Source: Clitoria ternatea | Taxonomy: Eukaryota; Streptophyta; Magnoliopsida; Fabales; Fabaceae | Length of the DNA: 64,000 nt | NCBI GenBank assembly: GCA_037962975.1 | Contig: CM075674.1 | Coordinates: 90,102,501-90,166,500 of the forward strand | Reading direction: 5' to 3' | Shown here: positions 10,226-21,320 of the stretch, piece by piece | Layout of the letters: every line of letters starts with the position of its first letter | Numbering within the stretch: the stretch's first letter is position 1 | Position numbers and translations under genes: made by a program | Notes under the pieces: generated by a model | Told to the model about the DNA's origin: nothing | Database searches by the model: none | What the model saw: only the letters and a program-made list of their open reading frames with translations

Positions 10226-11380
10226 ATGCTATGTATGACTAGAAGAACTTTTGAGCATTTATATTCATTTGATCCTGAAATTGAAAAAACTTTTCATAGG
10301 TTAATTAGAGAAGCTAGATTTAATAATAACTTTGTTGATATTGATAGTGATAGCATTTTTTCTGAATCTACTGAAAGTACTACTGTTAGTTTTTCTGATA
10401 TGGCTGAACCTCGTGAAAGAACTCTTAGAGAACTAGTTGCACCTGAATTCACATACGAAAGTTTGTGTATTCAATATCCTGATGAGGATGTCCCTTTTAT
10501 TCTTAAGACCGGACTTATACACTTGTTGCCTAAGTTTCATGGTCTTGCGGGTGAAGATCCACACAAACACCTCAAAGAATTCCACATTGTGTGCTCCACA
10601 ATGAAACCCCAAAACGTTCAAGAAGACCATGTCTATCTTAAAGCGTTTCCTCATTCTTTAGAGGGTGTTGCTAAGGATTGGTTGTACTACCTTGCTCTAA
10701 GATCAATCACAAGTTGGAATGACTTAAAGAAAATGTTCTTGGAAAAATTCTTTCCTGCCTCTAGAACAACTGCAATCCGTAAAGACATATCTGGCATTAG
10801 GCAACTCTCTGGAGAAAGTCTTTATGAGTATTGGGAAAGATTCAAGAAACTCTGTGCAAGTTGCCCTCACCACCAAATTTCTGAACAACTTCTTCTTCAG
10901 TACTTCTATGAAGGTCTGCACCACGTTGATCGCAACATGATTGATGCGGCAAGTGGAGGAGCTTTAGGAGATATGACTACTGCTGAAGCAAGAAACCTGA
11001 TTGAGAAGATGGCATCTAACTCTCAACAATTTGGTGTGAGAAATGATTCTTTCAAACCCATGTTTGATTCCAATTCTAGTTCATCTGGAATTAAATTAGA
11101 GAGCAAACTTGATGCTCTCACCACTCTGGTCACACAATTGGTAGTAAATCAAAAATCCATGACTGCTAAAGTATGTGGCATTTGCTCTTCACAAGAGCAC
11201 CCCACTGATTGTTGTCCTTCTCTACAAGAAAAGGATAATAATAGTCCCCAAGCCTACGCAGCTAACATCTACCATGATAGACCTCCACCACCACAACAAC
11301 AAAACCATGGCCTTTCCACCAACAGATACAATCCAGGTTGGAGGAATCATCCAAATTTGAGATGGGGCAACCAACAATAA
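10226..11380 (+). pseudogene. Athila gag
   Basis: 384 residues. The family start MAEPRERTLREL is at residue 59; the upstream codons are open but may not be translated. The capsid-like region (Retrotrans_gag family) spans about residues 90-260 with DWLYYL, FLEKFFPASRT and LYEYWERFKKLCASCPHH. A zinc knuckle C-X2-C-X4-H-X4-C (CGICSSQEHPTDC) lies near residue 316. The frame is stopped by TAA at 11378-11380 where CAA is expected. A one-base shift near 11460 moves the remainder into the next frame. Confidence 0.88.
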
Positions 11381-12798
11381 AATCCCCATCCCCAACCCCC
11401 ATTTCAAAACAATGCACCAACCTTCCAAAGACCTACACCTCAACAATCCATAAATGGCCCTTTTTGGAGGATCTGGTAAAACAAATGGCTACACAGAACT
11501 TAGAGTATCAACAGAGGAATAATGCTACCATCCAGAGTTTAAGAAACCAAATTGGGCAATTGGCTTCATCATTAAGCCAGTTACAATCTTAAAACTCTGA
11601 CAAATTACCATCTCAAGCAGCTGCAAATCCAAGAAATGTGAGTGCAATTCAGTTAAGATCAGGTAAGAACCTTGAAGTACCCATACCCAAGGAACTTGAA
11701 AAACAAACAACTGAGCTTGAAATAGTTGAGAATGATGTACCCTCTTTAAGCAAATCTGAGATACAACCACCCCAAATTCCACTTTATATCCCTCTTCCTT
11801 TCCCACCAAAAGCAATTCCAAGTAAGAAGATGGAAGAAGTGGACAAAGAAATTTTGGATACTTTCAGGAAAGTGGAAGTGAATATACCTCTTCTTGATGC
11901 AATCAAGCAAATTCCCAAGTATGCCAAATTTCTGAAGGAGTTGTGTACTCACAAGAGGAGACTCAAAGGTAATGAAAGGATCAGCATGTGAAGGAATGTA
12001 TCTACACTGCTTGGTAAGGAAATTTCAAATATTCCTGAGAAATGCAAAGATCCAGGTACGTTTTCTATACCTTGTATCATATTAGATTTAGGAGCTTCAA
12101 TAAATGTTATGCCTATGTCTGTTTTCAAATCATTGTCTCTTGGAAATTTACAACCTACTGGTGTAGTAATTCAGCTAGCCAATAGGAGCACTGCTTACCC
12201 TGCTGGAGTTATAGAGGATGTTTTGGTTCAGGTAGAACAACTTGTTTTCCCTGCTGACTTTTTCGTACTTGATATGGAAGAAGGTATGCCTCAAATTCCT
12301 GTTCCTTTCATTTTGGGAAGACCATTTTTAAAAACAGCTCGAACCAAAATAGATGTTCATTCTGGAACTCTCTCTATGGAATTTGGTGACACGAGAGTTC
12401 TATTCAATATTCTTGATGCCATGAAATACCCATCTGAAAATCATTCTATTTTCCAAATTGACATTATTGATGAACTAGTTTTTGAACATTTTTCTAATGT
12501 TGATTTGGAATACATGGATGATTCAAACAAATGTTTTGCATGTAATGATTCTGGAAGTTGTGATATTTGTGCTGAAATTGATAAATACATAATTTCTGAC
12601 TCAGAATCTTTAGATATACCTGTTAACCATAAGGAGCTGAATGCAGGATTTCAAGAAAATTCTAACAAAATTTTTGAGGTGCAAGCAGCAGAATCAAAAT
12701 CTACTTTGTTAGTTCCATCTGTTTTGCAGGCACCCAAGTTAGAATTGAAACCCCTACCTGAGAACCTAAAGTATGTATACTTAGGGGATAATGAATAG
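11381..12798 (+). pseudogene. Athila gag C-terminus and aspartic protease, broken
   Basis: Continuation of the gag-pol polyprotein in a shifted frame: DLVKQMATQNLEYQQ, then SAIQLRSGKNLE, then the protease with active site ILDLGASINVMP (about 12083-12118) and the downstream FILGRPFLKTA motif. Stops interrupt it at 11590-11592 (TAA), 11989-11991 (TGA) and 12796-12798 (TAG). Protease residues themselves look intact. The polyprotein is cut at 12877 by insertion of the non-autonomous gypsy element and resumes at 19797. Confidence 0.85.
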
Positions 12799-13079
12799 CT
12801 CCCGGTGATAATTTCCACTTCTCTTGATGAAAATCAAGAAGAAAAATTGTTGCAGGTATTGAAAAGACAGAAGAAGGTGATAAGTGCTTTTTAATACAAT
12901 AAAATAGATTTAGTTTGCTTAGAATTTAGTCATTATCCACTGTATTTCCTTTTATTTATTACGATTTTTACTTTCTTTCCACTCTATTCTACTTGGGTAT
13001 GTTATTTTGCAGGAATTAAGGAAATAAAGGGTCAAAAACAAGAGAAAACCGACCTACTCCATAAACTCCGTCCTCAATC

Positions 13080-13830
13080 CAGAACACCGCCCAGACTTTT
13101 CCCCAACCAACACCGCCCAAGTTCCTAATCCATGACACCACCCAAGCTCCTAATCCATGACACCGCCCAAGCTCCTAATCCATGACACCGCCTAGATTCT
13201 TCACCCAACCAGACTCCTCTCCTTTCCATCAACAACACCGTCCCATTCCCGATCTGCTGTCCCCTTCTAATCTATACCACACACCGTCCCACTTCACCTC
13301 TCCTTTCCAATACTCCACACCGCCCAACAATCCTCTTCAACACCTACACCGCCCATACTCCTTTCCTTTCCAACACTCTCAACTCCGCCCAACCGTCCTC
13401 ACCTCTCAACACCGCCCAACCGTCCTCACCTCTCAACACCGCCCAACCGTCCTCACCTCTCAACACCGCCCAACCGTCCTCACTTCACACACCGCCCAAC
13501 CGTCCTCACCTCAACACACCGTCCAACTTCCCAACACCGTCTCCCTTTCTTCTTCTAATACATAACACCGCCCAGTAACCCTCTCAACTCCGCCCAGACT
13601 CTCAAACCACAACACCGCCCAGACTCTTAAACCACAACATCGTCCAGCAGTACTCTCCACACCGCCCAGACTCTCTTCACAGGCCCAACACCAGATCAAT
13701 TGAACACCGCCCAGTAACTCACTCAACACAACACCGCCCAGCAACACCGGCTCCATCCACCACACCGTCTAGCAACTCCACTGTCCCTCATATCACCATA
13801 CCTGCCACATACAAACCAACAACGCCCAGC
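13080..13830 (+). repeat. ACACCGCCCA word array in LTR, with a 27-bp tandem core
   Basis: More than twenty copies of ACACCGCCCA or close variants in 750 bases. Between about 13385 and 13500 they form a tandem repeat of period 27 (CCGCCCAACCGTCCTCACCT plus seven bases), four to five copies. The stretch has a much higher C content than its surroundings. ORFs read through it on both strands, but their low-complexity repeats show they are by-products. Confidence 0.85.
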
Positions 13831-14053
13831 AACTAATACCAAACAGCAAGCTTTCACTCGGTCTTGTGGAATTCCAGTACTTTTCCATTCAGAATTTGCC
13901 CAGCTGAATAAATCCAAGCACCGAATTATTGGAAATATTAAAATAATACAAATTGGAAACAAGTTGGCACAGCTGGAATTCACATGCACCGAAAGTTTCT
14001 TCCACTTGCAAATTGAACGCGTTTTCATTGCTGGAATCCTCAATCCATTTGCC

Positions 14054-14060
14054 TATAAAA
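14054..14060 (+). promoter_or_regulatory. TATA box of the non-autonomous gypsy LTR
   Basis: TATAAAA in GCCTATAAAAGCAGC, conserved at 18690-18696 in the other LTR. Confidence 0.7.
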
Positions 14061-15159
14061 GCAGCAGCAACCCATCAGCAAACAACAACTTCTTTCCAGT
14101 CAAAAAATCAATTACCATCAGATTTCTTTTCTTTTCTTCATTACTTTTCTCTCCTTTTCTCTTTAGTTTTCTTCTTTTCCATTTTCCTTCTCTGTTTGTT
14201 TTCCTTCTCTTTCTTTTTATTTTCTTTTCTTTCTTTTATTTTGTAAGAGTGTGAGGGCTGTAAAAGTGAGATTTTAAATTTGTAATTGGTGGAGAATATT
14301 GCAACAAGGAAATACAGTGGTAAATTATTTTGAACTTTTGGAGAAACCCGTAAGTCTTTATTTTTACCATGTCTTGTATGTTTTATTTTTCCATTATTTA
14401 CATGAATTTAAATTATTTCATGAGTAGCTAAATTAATTATCTTGGGATAAAGGGGGTATGATAATATTTTATTTTAATGTTATTTTGACTTGGAATTAAA
14501 TAAATTTCTGTTTTCCATTTAGTTCAATTATGCTTAATGCTTTTAGTAATTCCCAACAAGAACCTAAATGATAAAATTGTATACTTACGGGTATATTAGT
14601 AAGTTTAGGTAATAAATAGAATCGAGAGATTTATTTTTACCGGAAAGCTTTGAACTAAACCTAAGATTTTTGAAATGCTTTTTATGACCTCGGTAAAACT
14701 GTGAAAGTAATCAAAATTCTTTTGAGGAAATAAAAGGGATTTTCATAAAACGATAATGGGCCTTTCTGAGGATTAAGCAGCGCTTTCCATAGGTTAGGTA
14801 CATTAATAGGATTCCGAAAGGAACATATTAATTAGCTTTTGGAAAATTCGCCTTGGAAAACTTAATTTGATTCTTATTTATGAAAAGTTAAAATTCATTA
14901 AACATAAAATAGAGTCTTAATCCCCTGAAATCCCAAGATACTCTCAACTCTGATTTTTTTTAGTGTCAAGTAAATTTTATTTTTATTCGTATTCTGTGCA
15001 ACTTTAATTTGTGCTTTATTTTATAAAAAATCTTAAAAATTAATTGTGTGGATAATTAAATTTCAATATGTTGGTACTTTGAACACAATCCCTGTGGAGA
15101 ACGATAATCTTTTATATTACGCGACATAACCCGTGCGCTTGCGGGCCCTGTCAAGTTTT

Positions 15160-15177
15160 TGGCGCCGTTGCCGGGGA
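15160..15177 (+). other. Primer binding site of the non-autonomous gypsy element
   Basis: TGGCGCCGTTGCCGGGGA, the canonical Athila-lineage site, six bases after the LTR. Confidence 0.9.
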
Positions 15178-15312
15178 CTGTTGTCCCTCAAATATCGGCA
15201 ATATTGAAATTCGATTAGATCATACTTGTTAATATTTTTTGTTTGTTTTATTTCTAGTTATTTATCTATTTTTATTTTTATTTTCAAAGATCACCTTTGA
15301 TCTTGGTCTATT

Positions 15313-16158
15313 ATGGAATTCTTAACAGGTGCTACTGACCTTTATTGTTGTATTTGTGGTGATTCAGGACATGCTGCTATAAGTTGCTATTTTGCAATAT
15401 CCTTAAACCACCATGAACAAGAATTTCATCAGTTGGATGCTATTGGGAACTATAACCATAGTAGTGATTTTAGAAGCTTACCAGTATTCCAAAAGTATCC
15501 TCCACAAAAATCCAAACTTGAAAAACTGATGGAAAATTTTGTAAGCACCCAAGAAAAACGAAATGAAGAGTTCTCAAATGCCATAAAAACCTTAGCTTTA
15601 AAGGTGGACTCTCTGGCCACTCATAACAAAATTTTGGAAAATCAAATTGTCCAACAAACCTCTTTTTCTATGAAAACACCAGAAACATTTTTTGTAAAAC
15701 TTGAGGTAGGACCATCTAACCACACCATGGACATCACTCTTGGGAGTGATACTCATTATGATGATCCGGTTGGCATAACTAAAGAAGAAGCTAAGGAAGA
15801 GAAGAAATTTGATGAGTCTCTATCTCATCCAATAATTGAGGAGAGCAACACACTGATCCAAAAGAAGGTACTGCCCAAGCTTCAGGATCCAGGTATTCTA
15901 GAGGTTATTCCTATCAAGGTAGGAAAATTTTACATACCTGTTAACTTTGTTGTGCTTGAAATAGATTTTATTGACCAAGTGGTAAAGAAAGAGGCAATCC
16001 AAAACCTCTCTCTTGATCCACTTGAATCTGTTTTATCTTATGACTTTTCAGGCATTTCAAAAATACACTTCTATGATTTTTTGGCTAAAAGAGAACTGAT
16101 CCCTAAAGTGGAATTCAGACCACTAAAACCTGTGTTCAGGTATGAATTGTATAGTTGA
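15313..16158 (+). CDS. Gag-remnant protein of the non-autonomous gypsy element
   Basis: 281 residues, intact. Near the N-terminus is a zinc knuckle CCICGDSGHAAISC (C-X2-C-X4-H-X4-C, residues about 12-25) like the one ending Athila gag. It is followed by a YPPQKSKLEKLMENFVSTQEKRNEEF segment, broken here only for length, and a predicted helical region (residues about 75-120) similar to the gag region after the Athila knuckle. A truncated stretch KVGKFYIPVNFVVLEID (about residues 200-216) recalls the protease FPADFFVLDME region, but the catalytic aspartate motif is missing. It reads as an internally deleted gag-protease fusion kept open. The C-terminal RPLKPVFRYELYS resembles the end of the Athila protease spacer (LKPLPENLKYVYL). 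Whether it has a function is unknown. Confidence 0.6.
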   Translation: MEFLTGATDLYCCICGDSGHAAISCYFAISLNHHEQEFHQLDAIGNYNHSSDFRSLPVFQKYPPQKSKLEKLMENFVSTQEKRNEEFSNAIKTLALKVDSLATHNKILENQIVQQTSFSMKTPETFFVKLEVGPSNHTMDITLGSDTHYDDPVGITKEEAKEEKKFDESLSHPIIEESNTLIQKKVLPKLQDPGILEVIPIKVGKFYIPVNFVVLEIDFIDQVVKKEAIQNLSLDPLESVLSYDFSGISKIHFYDFLAKRELIPKVEFRPLKPVFRYELYS

Positions 16159-17495
16159 AGCAGGTTCAGAAAAGTCTGGCTGAAGACTTAAAACTTAGCA
16201 CTTGTGGGGAGGTAACCTCATGTCTTTAATAAATAAAAAAAAACAAAAAACAAAAAACAAAAAACAAAAAACCAACTATGTCAGATGCTGGTTTGGGGTT
16301 ACTACAGGTAAGTTTTCTTATCTTTTATCATCCATTTTAACATTGAGGACAATGTCAAATTCTGGTTTGGGGTGGTAAGTAAGAAAACTTAACTGTTTTG
16401 TTTATGTTGTGTGATTGTTATTTTATTTTGCATGTGTTTTCCTTGCTTTGTTTGTAATCTTGTAATTTACCATGATTGCATGATAAATTTACTTTGAACA
16501 CAAGGCTAAAGTATCTAAGGACCCCAAAATTTTGAGTAAAATTTTCAAAATTTGATTGTTTAAATGTCAAATAAATGCTTAAATGAACCTTATGTGATTA
16601 AAATTTTCTTTGAAAAGACTTTCCATGGTTAGACTTGAGCCAAAATGGGTTATTTATCAAATAAATTTTCAAAACCGATATTTTCTTGATTGAGTGAATC
16701 TCATAGTCATTAATATTCTAGAACTTGTTTTTCAACCGATTCAAAATGGTTTTTGATTATATGTCTTAGGATGATAAAGGCACAATTAGGTCTTATTCTT
16801 AAGCCTCAGAATTTTGTATAATTTAACCCCTAGTTGCCCCTTTTGAGCCTAAAAGTGAAAATTTTTCTTTGAAACCTTTCATTGACTAATATTCTCTATA
16901 ATGGTGAAAAAGTTGGAAATTTAGTGGAGCAAAGAAATAATAAAAAAAAAGGACTTAAGAAAGATATGGTATTGGATGCAAAGAAAAGCAAGAAAAAGAA
17001 AAAGAAAATCAAAAGGATGATATTGAATGAATTCCAAAAAGTCCATAAAAGTTCAAAAATTTGCTCTGTTAAAATTATAATGGTAATTTGAATCATTCAT
17101 GATGTTAAAGCCCTTTTGTATTCCATTTTTCTTGAAATTCCTACCAATACAACCCAAGGCCGTGTTACAACCTTTGAAAGACCTTTAGACTTTGACATAT
17201 TTTCTATCTAAACTGTGGAGTCTCTGGTTTATTAACAAGCTTATGGTAATGTTTTTTGACTATGATGATTTGAGAGATACACAAACCTTGAAACACTTGA
17301 GTGAAAATTGTGAGAAGAGTATCTTAAGTCTTGACATTGAAATTTGATTCACATAAGTAAATAAAAATTGGCATTTGAATAAATCTGTTTCTCTATTTTG
17401 GATTCCTTAGTTTATTAAGTTTAGTGTTTTCTGTATTTTATCTTGTGAATATGGTGATTGTTTGAGGACAAGCAATGTTTTGGTTTGGGGTATTT
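16159..17495 (+). other. 3' noncoding internal region of the non-autonomous gypsy element
   Basis: No gene. It contains an AAAAAAC-type microsatellite at about 16227-16270, the hairpin ACATTGAGGACAATGT at 16340-16355 followed by GGTTTGGGGTGG, an A-rich stretch near 16900-17050, and GGTTTGGGG just before the 3' LTR, which serves as the probable polypurine tract (17483-17490). Confidence 0.7.
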
Positions 17496-19791
17496 TGATA
17501 AGTGCTTTTTAATACAATAAAATAGATTTAGTTTGCTTAGAATTTAGTCATTATCCACTGTATTTCCTTTTATTTATTGCGATTTTTACTTTCTTTCCAC
17601 TCTATTCTACTTGGGTATGTTATTTTGCAGGAATTAAGGAAATAAAGGGTCAAAAACAAGAGAAAACCGACCTACTCCACAAACTCCGTCCTCAATCCAG
17701 AACACCGCCCAGACTTTTCCCCAACCAACACCACCCAAGTTCCTAATCCATGACACCGCCCAAGCTCCTAATCCATGACACCGCCCAAGCTCCTAATCCA
17801 TGACACCGCCTAGATTCTTCACCCAACCAGACTCCTCTCCTTTCCAACAACAACACCGTCCCATTCCCTATCCGCTGTCCCCTTCTAATCTATACCACAC
17901 ACCGTCCCACTTTACCTCTCCTTTCCAATACTCCACACCGCCCAACAATCCTCTTCAACACCTACACCGCCCATACTCCTTTCCTTTCCAACACTCTCAA
18001 CTCCGCCCAACCGTCCTCACCTCTCAACACCGCCCAACCGTCCTCACCTCTCAACACCGCCCAACCGTCCTCACCTCTCAACACCGCCCAACCGTCCTCA
18101 CTTTACACACCGCCCAACCGTCCTCACCTCAACACACCGCCCAACTTCCCAACACCGTCTCCCTTTCTTCTTCTAATACATAACACCGCCCAGTAACCCT
18201 CTCAACTCCGCCCAGACTCTCAAACCACAACACCGCCCAGACTCTTAAACCACAACACCGTCCAGCAGTACTCTCCACACTGCCCAGACTCTCTTCACAG
18301 GCCCAACACCAGATCAATTGAACACCGCCCAGTAACTCACTCAACATAACACCGCCCAGCAACACCGGCTCCATCCACCACACCGGCTCCATCCGCCACA
18401 CCGTCCAGCAACTCCACTGTCCCTCATATCACCATACCTGCCACATACAAACCAACAACGCCCAGCAACTAATACCAAACAGCAAGCTTTCACTCAGTCT
18501 TATGGAATTCCAGTACTTTTCCATTCAGAATTTGCCCAGCTGAATAAATCCAAGCATCGAATTATTAGAAATATTAAAATAATGCAAATTGGAAACAAGT
18601 TGGCACAGCTGGAATTCACATGCACCGAAAGTTTCTTCCACTTGCAAATTGAACGTGTTTTCATTGCTGGAATCCTCAATCCATTTGCCTATAAAAGCAG
18701 CAGCAACCCATCAGCAAACAACAACTTCTTTCCAGTCAAAAAATCAATTACCATCAGATTTCTTTTCTTTTCTTCGTTACTTTTCTCTCCTTTTCTCTTT
18801 AGTTTTCTTCTTTTCCATTTTTCCTTCTCTGTTCGTTTTCCTTCTCTTTCTTTTTATTTTCTTTTCTTTCTTTTATTTTGTAAGAGTGTGAGGGCTGTAA
18901 AAGTGAGATTTTAAATTTGTAATTGGTGGAGAATATTGCAACAAGGAAATACAGTGGTAAATTATTTTGAACTTTTGGAGAAACCCGTAAGTCTTTATTT
19001 TTACCATATCTTGTATGTTTTATTTTTCCATTATTTACATGAATTTAAATTATTTCATGAGTAGCTAAATTAATTATCTTGGGATAAAGGGGGTATGATA
19101 ATATTTTATTTTAATGTTATTTTGACTTGGAATTAAATAAATTTCTGTTTTCCATTTAGTTCAATTATGCTTAATGCTTTTAGTAATTCCCAACAAGAAC
19201 CTAAATGATAAAACTGTATACTTACGGGTATATTAGTAAGTTTAGGTAATAAATAGAATCGAGAGATTTATTTTTACCGGAAAGCTTTGAACTAAACCTA
19301 AGATTTTTGAAATGCTTTTTGTGACCTCGGTAAAACCGTGAAAGTAATCAAAATTCTTTTAAGGAAATAAAAGGGATTTTCATAAAACGATAATGGGCCT
19401 TTCTGAGGATTAAGCAGCGCTTTCCATAGGTTAGGTATATTAATAGGATTCCGAAAGGAACATATTAATTAGCTTTTGGAAAATTCGCCTTGGAAAACTT
19501 AATTTGATTCTTATTTATGAAAAGTTAAAATTCATTAAACATAAAATAGAGTCTTAATCCCCTGAAATCCCAAGATACTCTCAACTCTGATTTTTTTTTA
19601 GTGTCAAGTAAATTTTATTTTTATTCGTATTCTGTGCAACTTTAATTTGTGCTTTATTTTATAAAAAATCTTAAAAATTAATTGTGTGGATAATTAAATT
19701 TCAATATGCTGGTACTTTGAACACAGTCCCTGTGGAGAACGATAATCTTTTATATTACGCGACATAACTCATGCGCTTGCGGGCCCTGTCA
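17496..19791 (+). repeat. 3' LTR of the non-autonomous gypsy element
   Basis: Same as 12878-15153 apart from about 30 scattered, mostly C/T or A/G, changes and one 18-bp tandem duplication (CACCGGCTCCATCC region near 18370-18390). Ends GGCCCTGTCA followed by the target duplication GAAGG. Confidence 0.92.
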
Positions 19792-19796
19792 GAAGG

Positions 19797-19854
19797 CTAT
19801 AGGATGGACATTGGCAGACATTCCTGGAATTAGTCCATCCATGTGCATGCATGG
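19797..19854 (+). pseudogene. Athila pol fragment between two insertions
   Basis: 58 bases that translate to GWTLADIPGISPSMCMH, the start of the Athila RT region. They belong between the protease part ending at 12877 and the RT part starting at 21321, and show that both inserts hit one coding sequence. Confidence 0.85.
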
Positions 19855-20604
19855 TGTTGTTGAAGTGGCCTCAATACTCAAGAGGGGGGGTGAATTGAGT
19901 TTTAAAAACTTTGATTGGAATGCCTTTGCACTTGATTTTTATATCCAAGTTTACAGGAATATGCAAGTGAAATCAAGTTAAAGATAGTATGCGATGCACC
20001 ACAAGGATAAATATAGCTGAAGCAATTTAACAAACACTTGGTGGGCAGTATTTGAAATGTATCAAATTAGACAAGCTTAAGTATGCAATTCATAATCAAT
20101 CAACACAACTCAACCAATTGCAGTATATGAAAGTAAAAGAGTAAGGGAGAGGGGCTTGCAAACCAATATAACGAGTTCCACCAACACCGGTGTACGTCTC
20201 GCCTCTAAGCAACCCACTTAGAGGATTTCCACTATTGAAGTTTAGAGATACAAGCTATGAGCAATTGCAGCTTCCTAGTGTCCCACACTCAAGAACTCAA
20301 TCCTCACTAGCAAAGGGTAACCCACCCAATCTCTCAAACTCTCAATACCCAAAGGTTGAACCCCAACCTTTGTGACCACTCAATCTTAGAGTGAAAAACC
20401 TTTGTGTTTGTTAAAGTGTTTACAAGGAAATAACTCTCTTAATAGAGTAGATGTACAAGTGAAAGATCACACAACTTTAACTCTCAAGATGAGAGGATGT
20501 ACAAATTTAAACTCAGAATATATAAGAAAGGTGGCTTACTAAGCATAAGAACAAATGAAGAATGATAGCTTCTAGTTGTATGTTTTGTGCTTGAGTTCCT
20601 CTTA

Positions 20605-20612
20605 AATTTATA
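20605..20612 (-). promoter_or_regulatory. TATA box in the solo copia LTR
   Basis: Minus-strand TATAAATT in GGCTCTATAAATTT, 121 bases from the AATCGATT array at 20733-21211, as in the complete copia LTR. Confidence 0.55.
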
Positions 20613-20732
20613 GAGCCATTTGAGAGCTTGAGGAGTGCCTTTCTTCTTCCTAGCCGTTGCACATAGTGGGGGTCTGAAGGAATGGTGGAGACATGTGCTG
20701 GTTTCCCACTAATATGTGTTTTCCCACTATCG

Positions 20733-21211
20733 TAATCGATTACGCCTCGAGATGTAATCGGTTACAACTTGAATTTTTCATTCCAGATTATGCTGTAATC
20801 GATTAGCCAATCCATGGTAATCAATTATCACCAAGTCAGAGGCTTGATAATCTATTACTTCATTCCTGGTAATCGATTGTATAAGGTACCTGATGCATTT
20901 AATTTGGTCACGCAGTTGTGTAATCGATTATTAACATTCTAGTGGCTTGGTAATCGATTATTTCATGTCCCATAATCGATTAGCTTAAAACACCTGATTC
21001 ACTTCATTCAATTTTACAATTGGTAATCGATTACTTGATGTTACAATCGATTAGTTAACAAAACAGTGGCCATCTAATCGATTAGTCCTGGGTGCATAAT
21101 CGATTAGCTTGTAAAACAGGGGCTTCTTAATCGATTATCTATGTTGTGTAATCGATTATCTTGACAAACAGAGGCTTCTTAATCGATTAGACTTCATTGT
21201 GTAATCGATTA
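20733..21211. repeat. AATCGATT box array of the solo copia LTR
   Basis: About fourteen exact boxes plus three decayed ones (AATCGGTT, AATCAATT, AATCTATT) in 480 bases, in the U3. Confidence 0.9.
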
Positions 21212-21320
21212 GCTTCGTGGTTTTTGCAGTCTGATGCTGTTTCTTTGTTTTCCAAGAGTTTCTTCAAGAGTCCTTTTATCATTATCAAAATCCTTGATCC
21301 TGAAATCATATTCAAATACA

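Larger units (their letters stand above)
12878..15153 (+). repeat. 5' LTR of the non-autonomous gypsy element
   Basis: TGATAAGTGC to GGCCCTGTCA. U3 contains a long array of ACACCGCCCA-like words (about 13080-13830), the TATA box is at 14054-14060, and a pyrimidine-rich TTTCTTTTC stretch follows. The end contains the GTGGAGAACGATAATC element typical of Athila-like LTRs. Confidence 0.92.
12878..19791 (+). mobile_element. Non-autonomous Ty3/gypsy element in Athila protease-RT spacer
   Basis: Target duplication GAAGG at 12873-12877 and 19792-19796. The LTRs are 2276 bp and 2296 bp, a PBS of Athila type follows the first LTR, and the internal region is 2342 bp with a single 281-codon ORF and no RT, RNase H or integrase. 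LTRs differ at roughly 30 sites by eye plus an 18-bp duplication. The zinc knuckle, the shared PBS and the shared ACATTGAGGACAATGT hairpin suggest it is derived from, and was moved by, an Athila-like element (inference). Confidence 0.9.
19855..21320 (-). repeat. Solo LTR of the AATCGATT copia family
   Basis: 1466 bp, starting TGTTGTTGAAGTGGCC and ending CAAATACA, homologous end to end to 6740-8161 and in the same orientation. The flanks are CATGG (19850-19854) and CATAG (21321-21325), a target duplication with one change; removing the LTR restores the Athila reading frame (MHRLFLEEN). No internal copia sequence remains, so it arose by recombination between two LTRs. It contains about fourteen AATCGATT boxes (20733-21211) and a minus-strand TATA box at 20605-20612. 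Confidence 0.92.

Noticed and set aside
13182..13565. ORF of 127 codons with a repeated TVLTSQHRP unit, and its counterpart at 17800-18183
   Set aside because: It is a by-product of the 27-bp repeat, whose length is a multiple of three, in an LTR U3; the opposite strand is also open, and no codon or domain evidence supports a protein.
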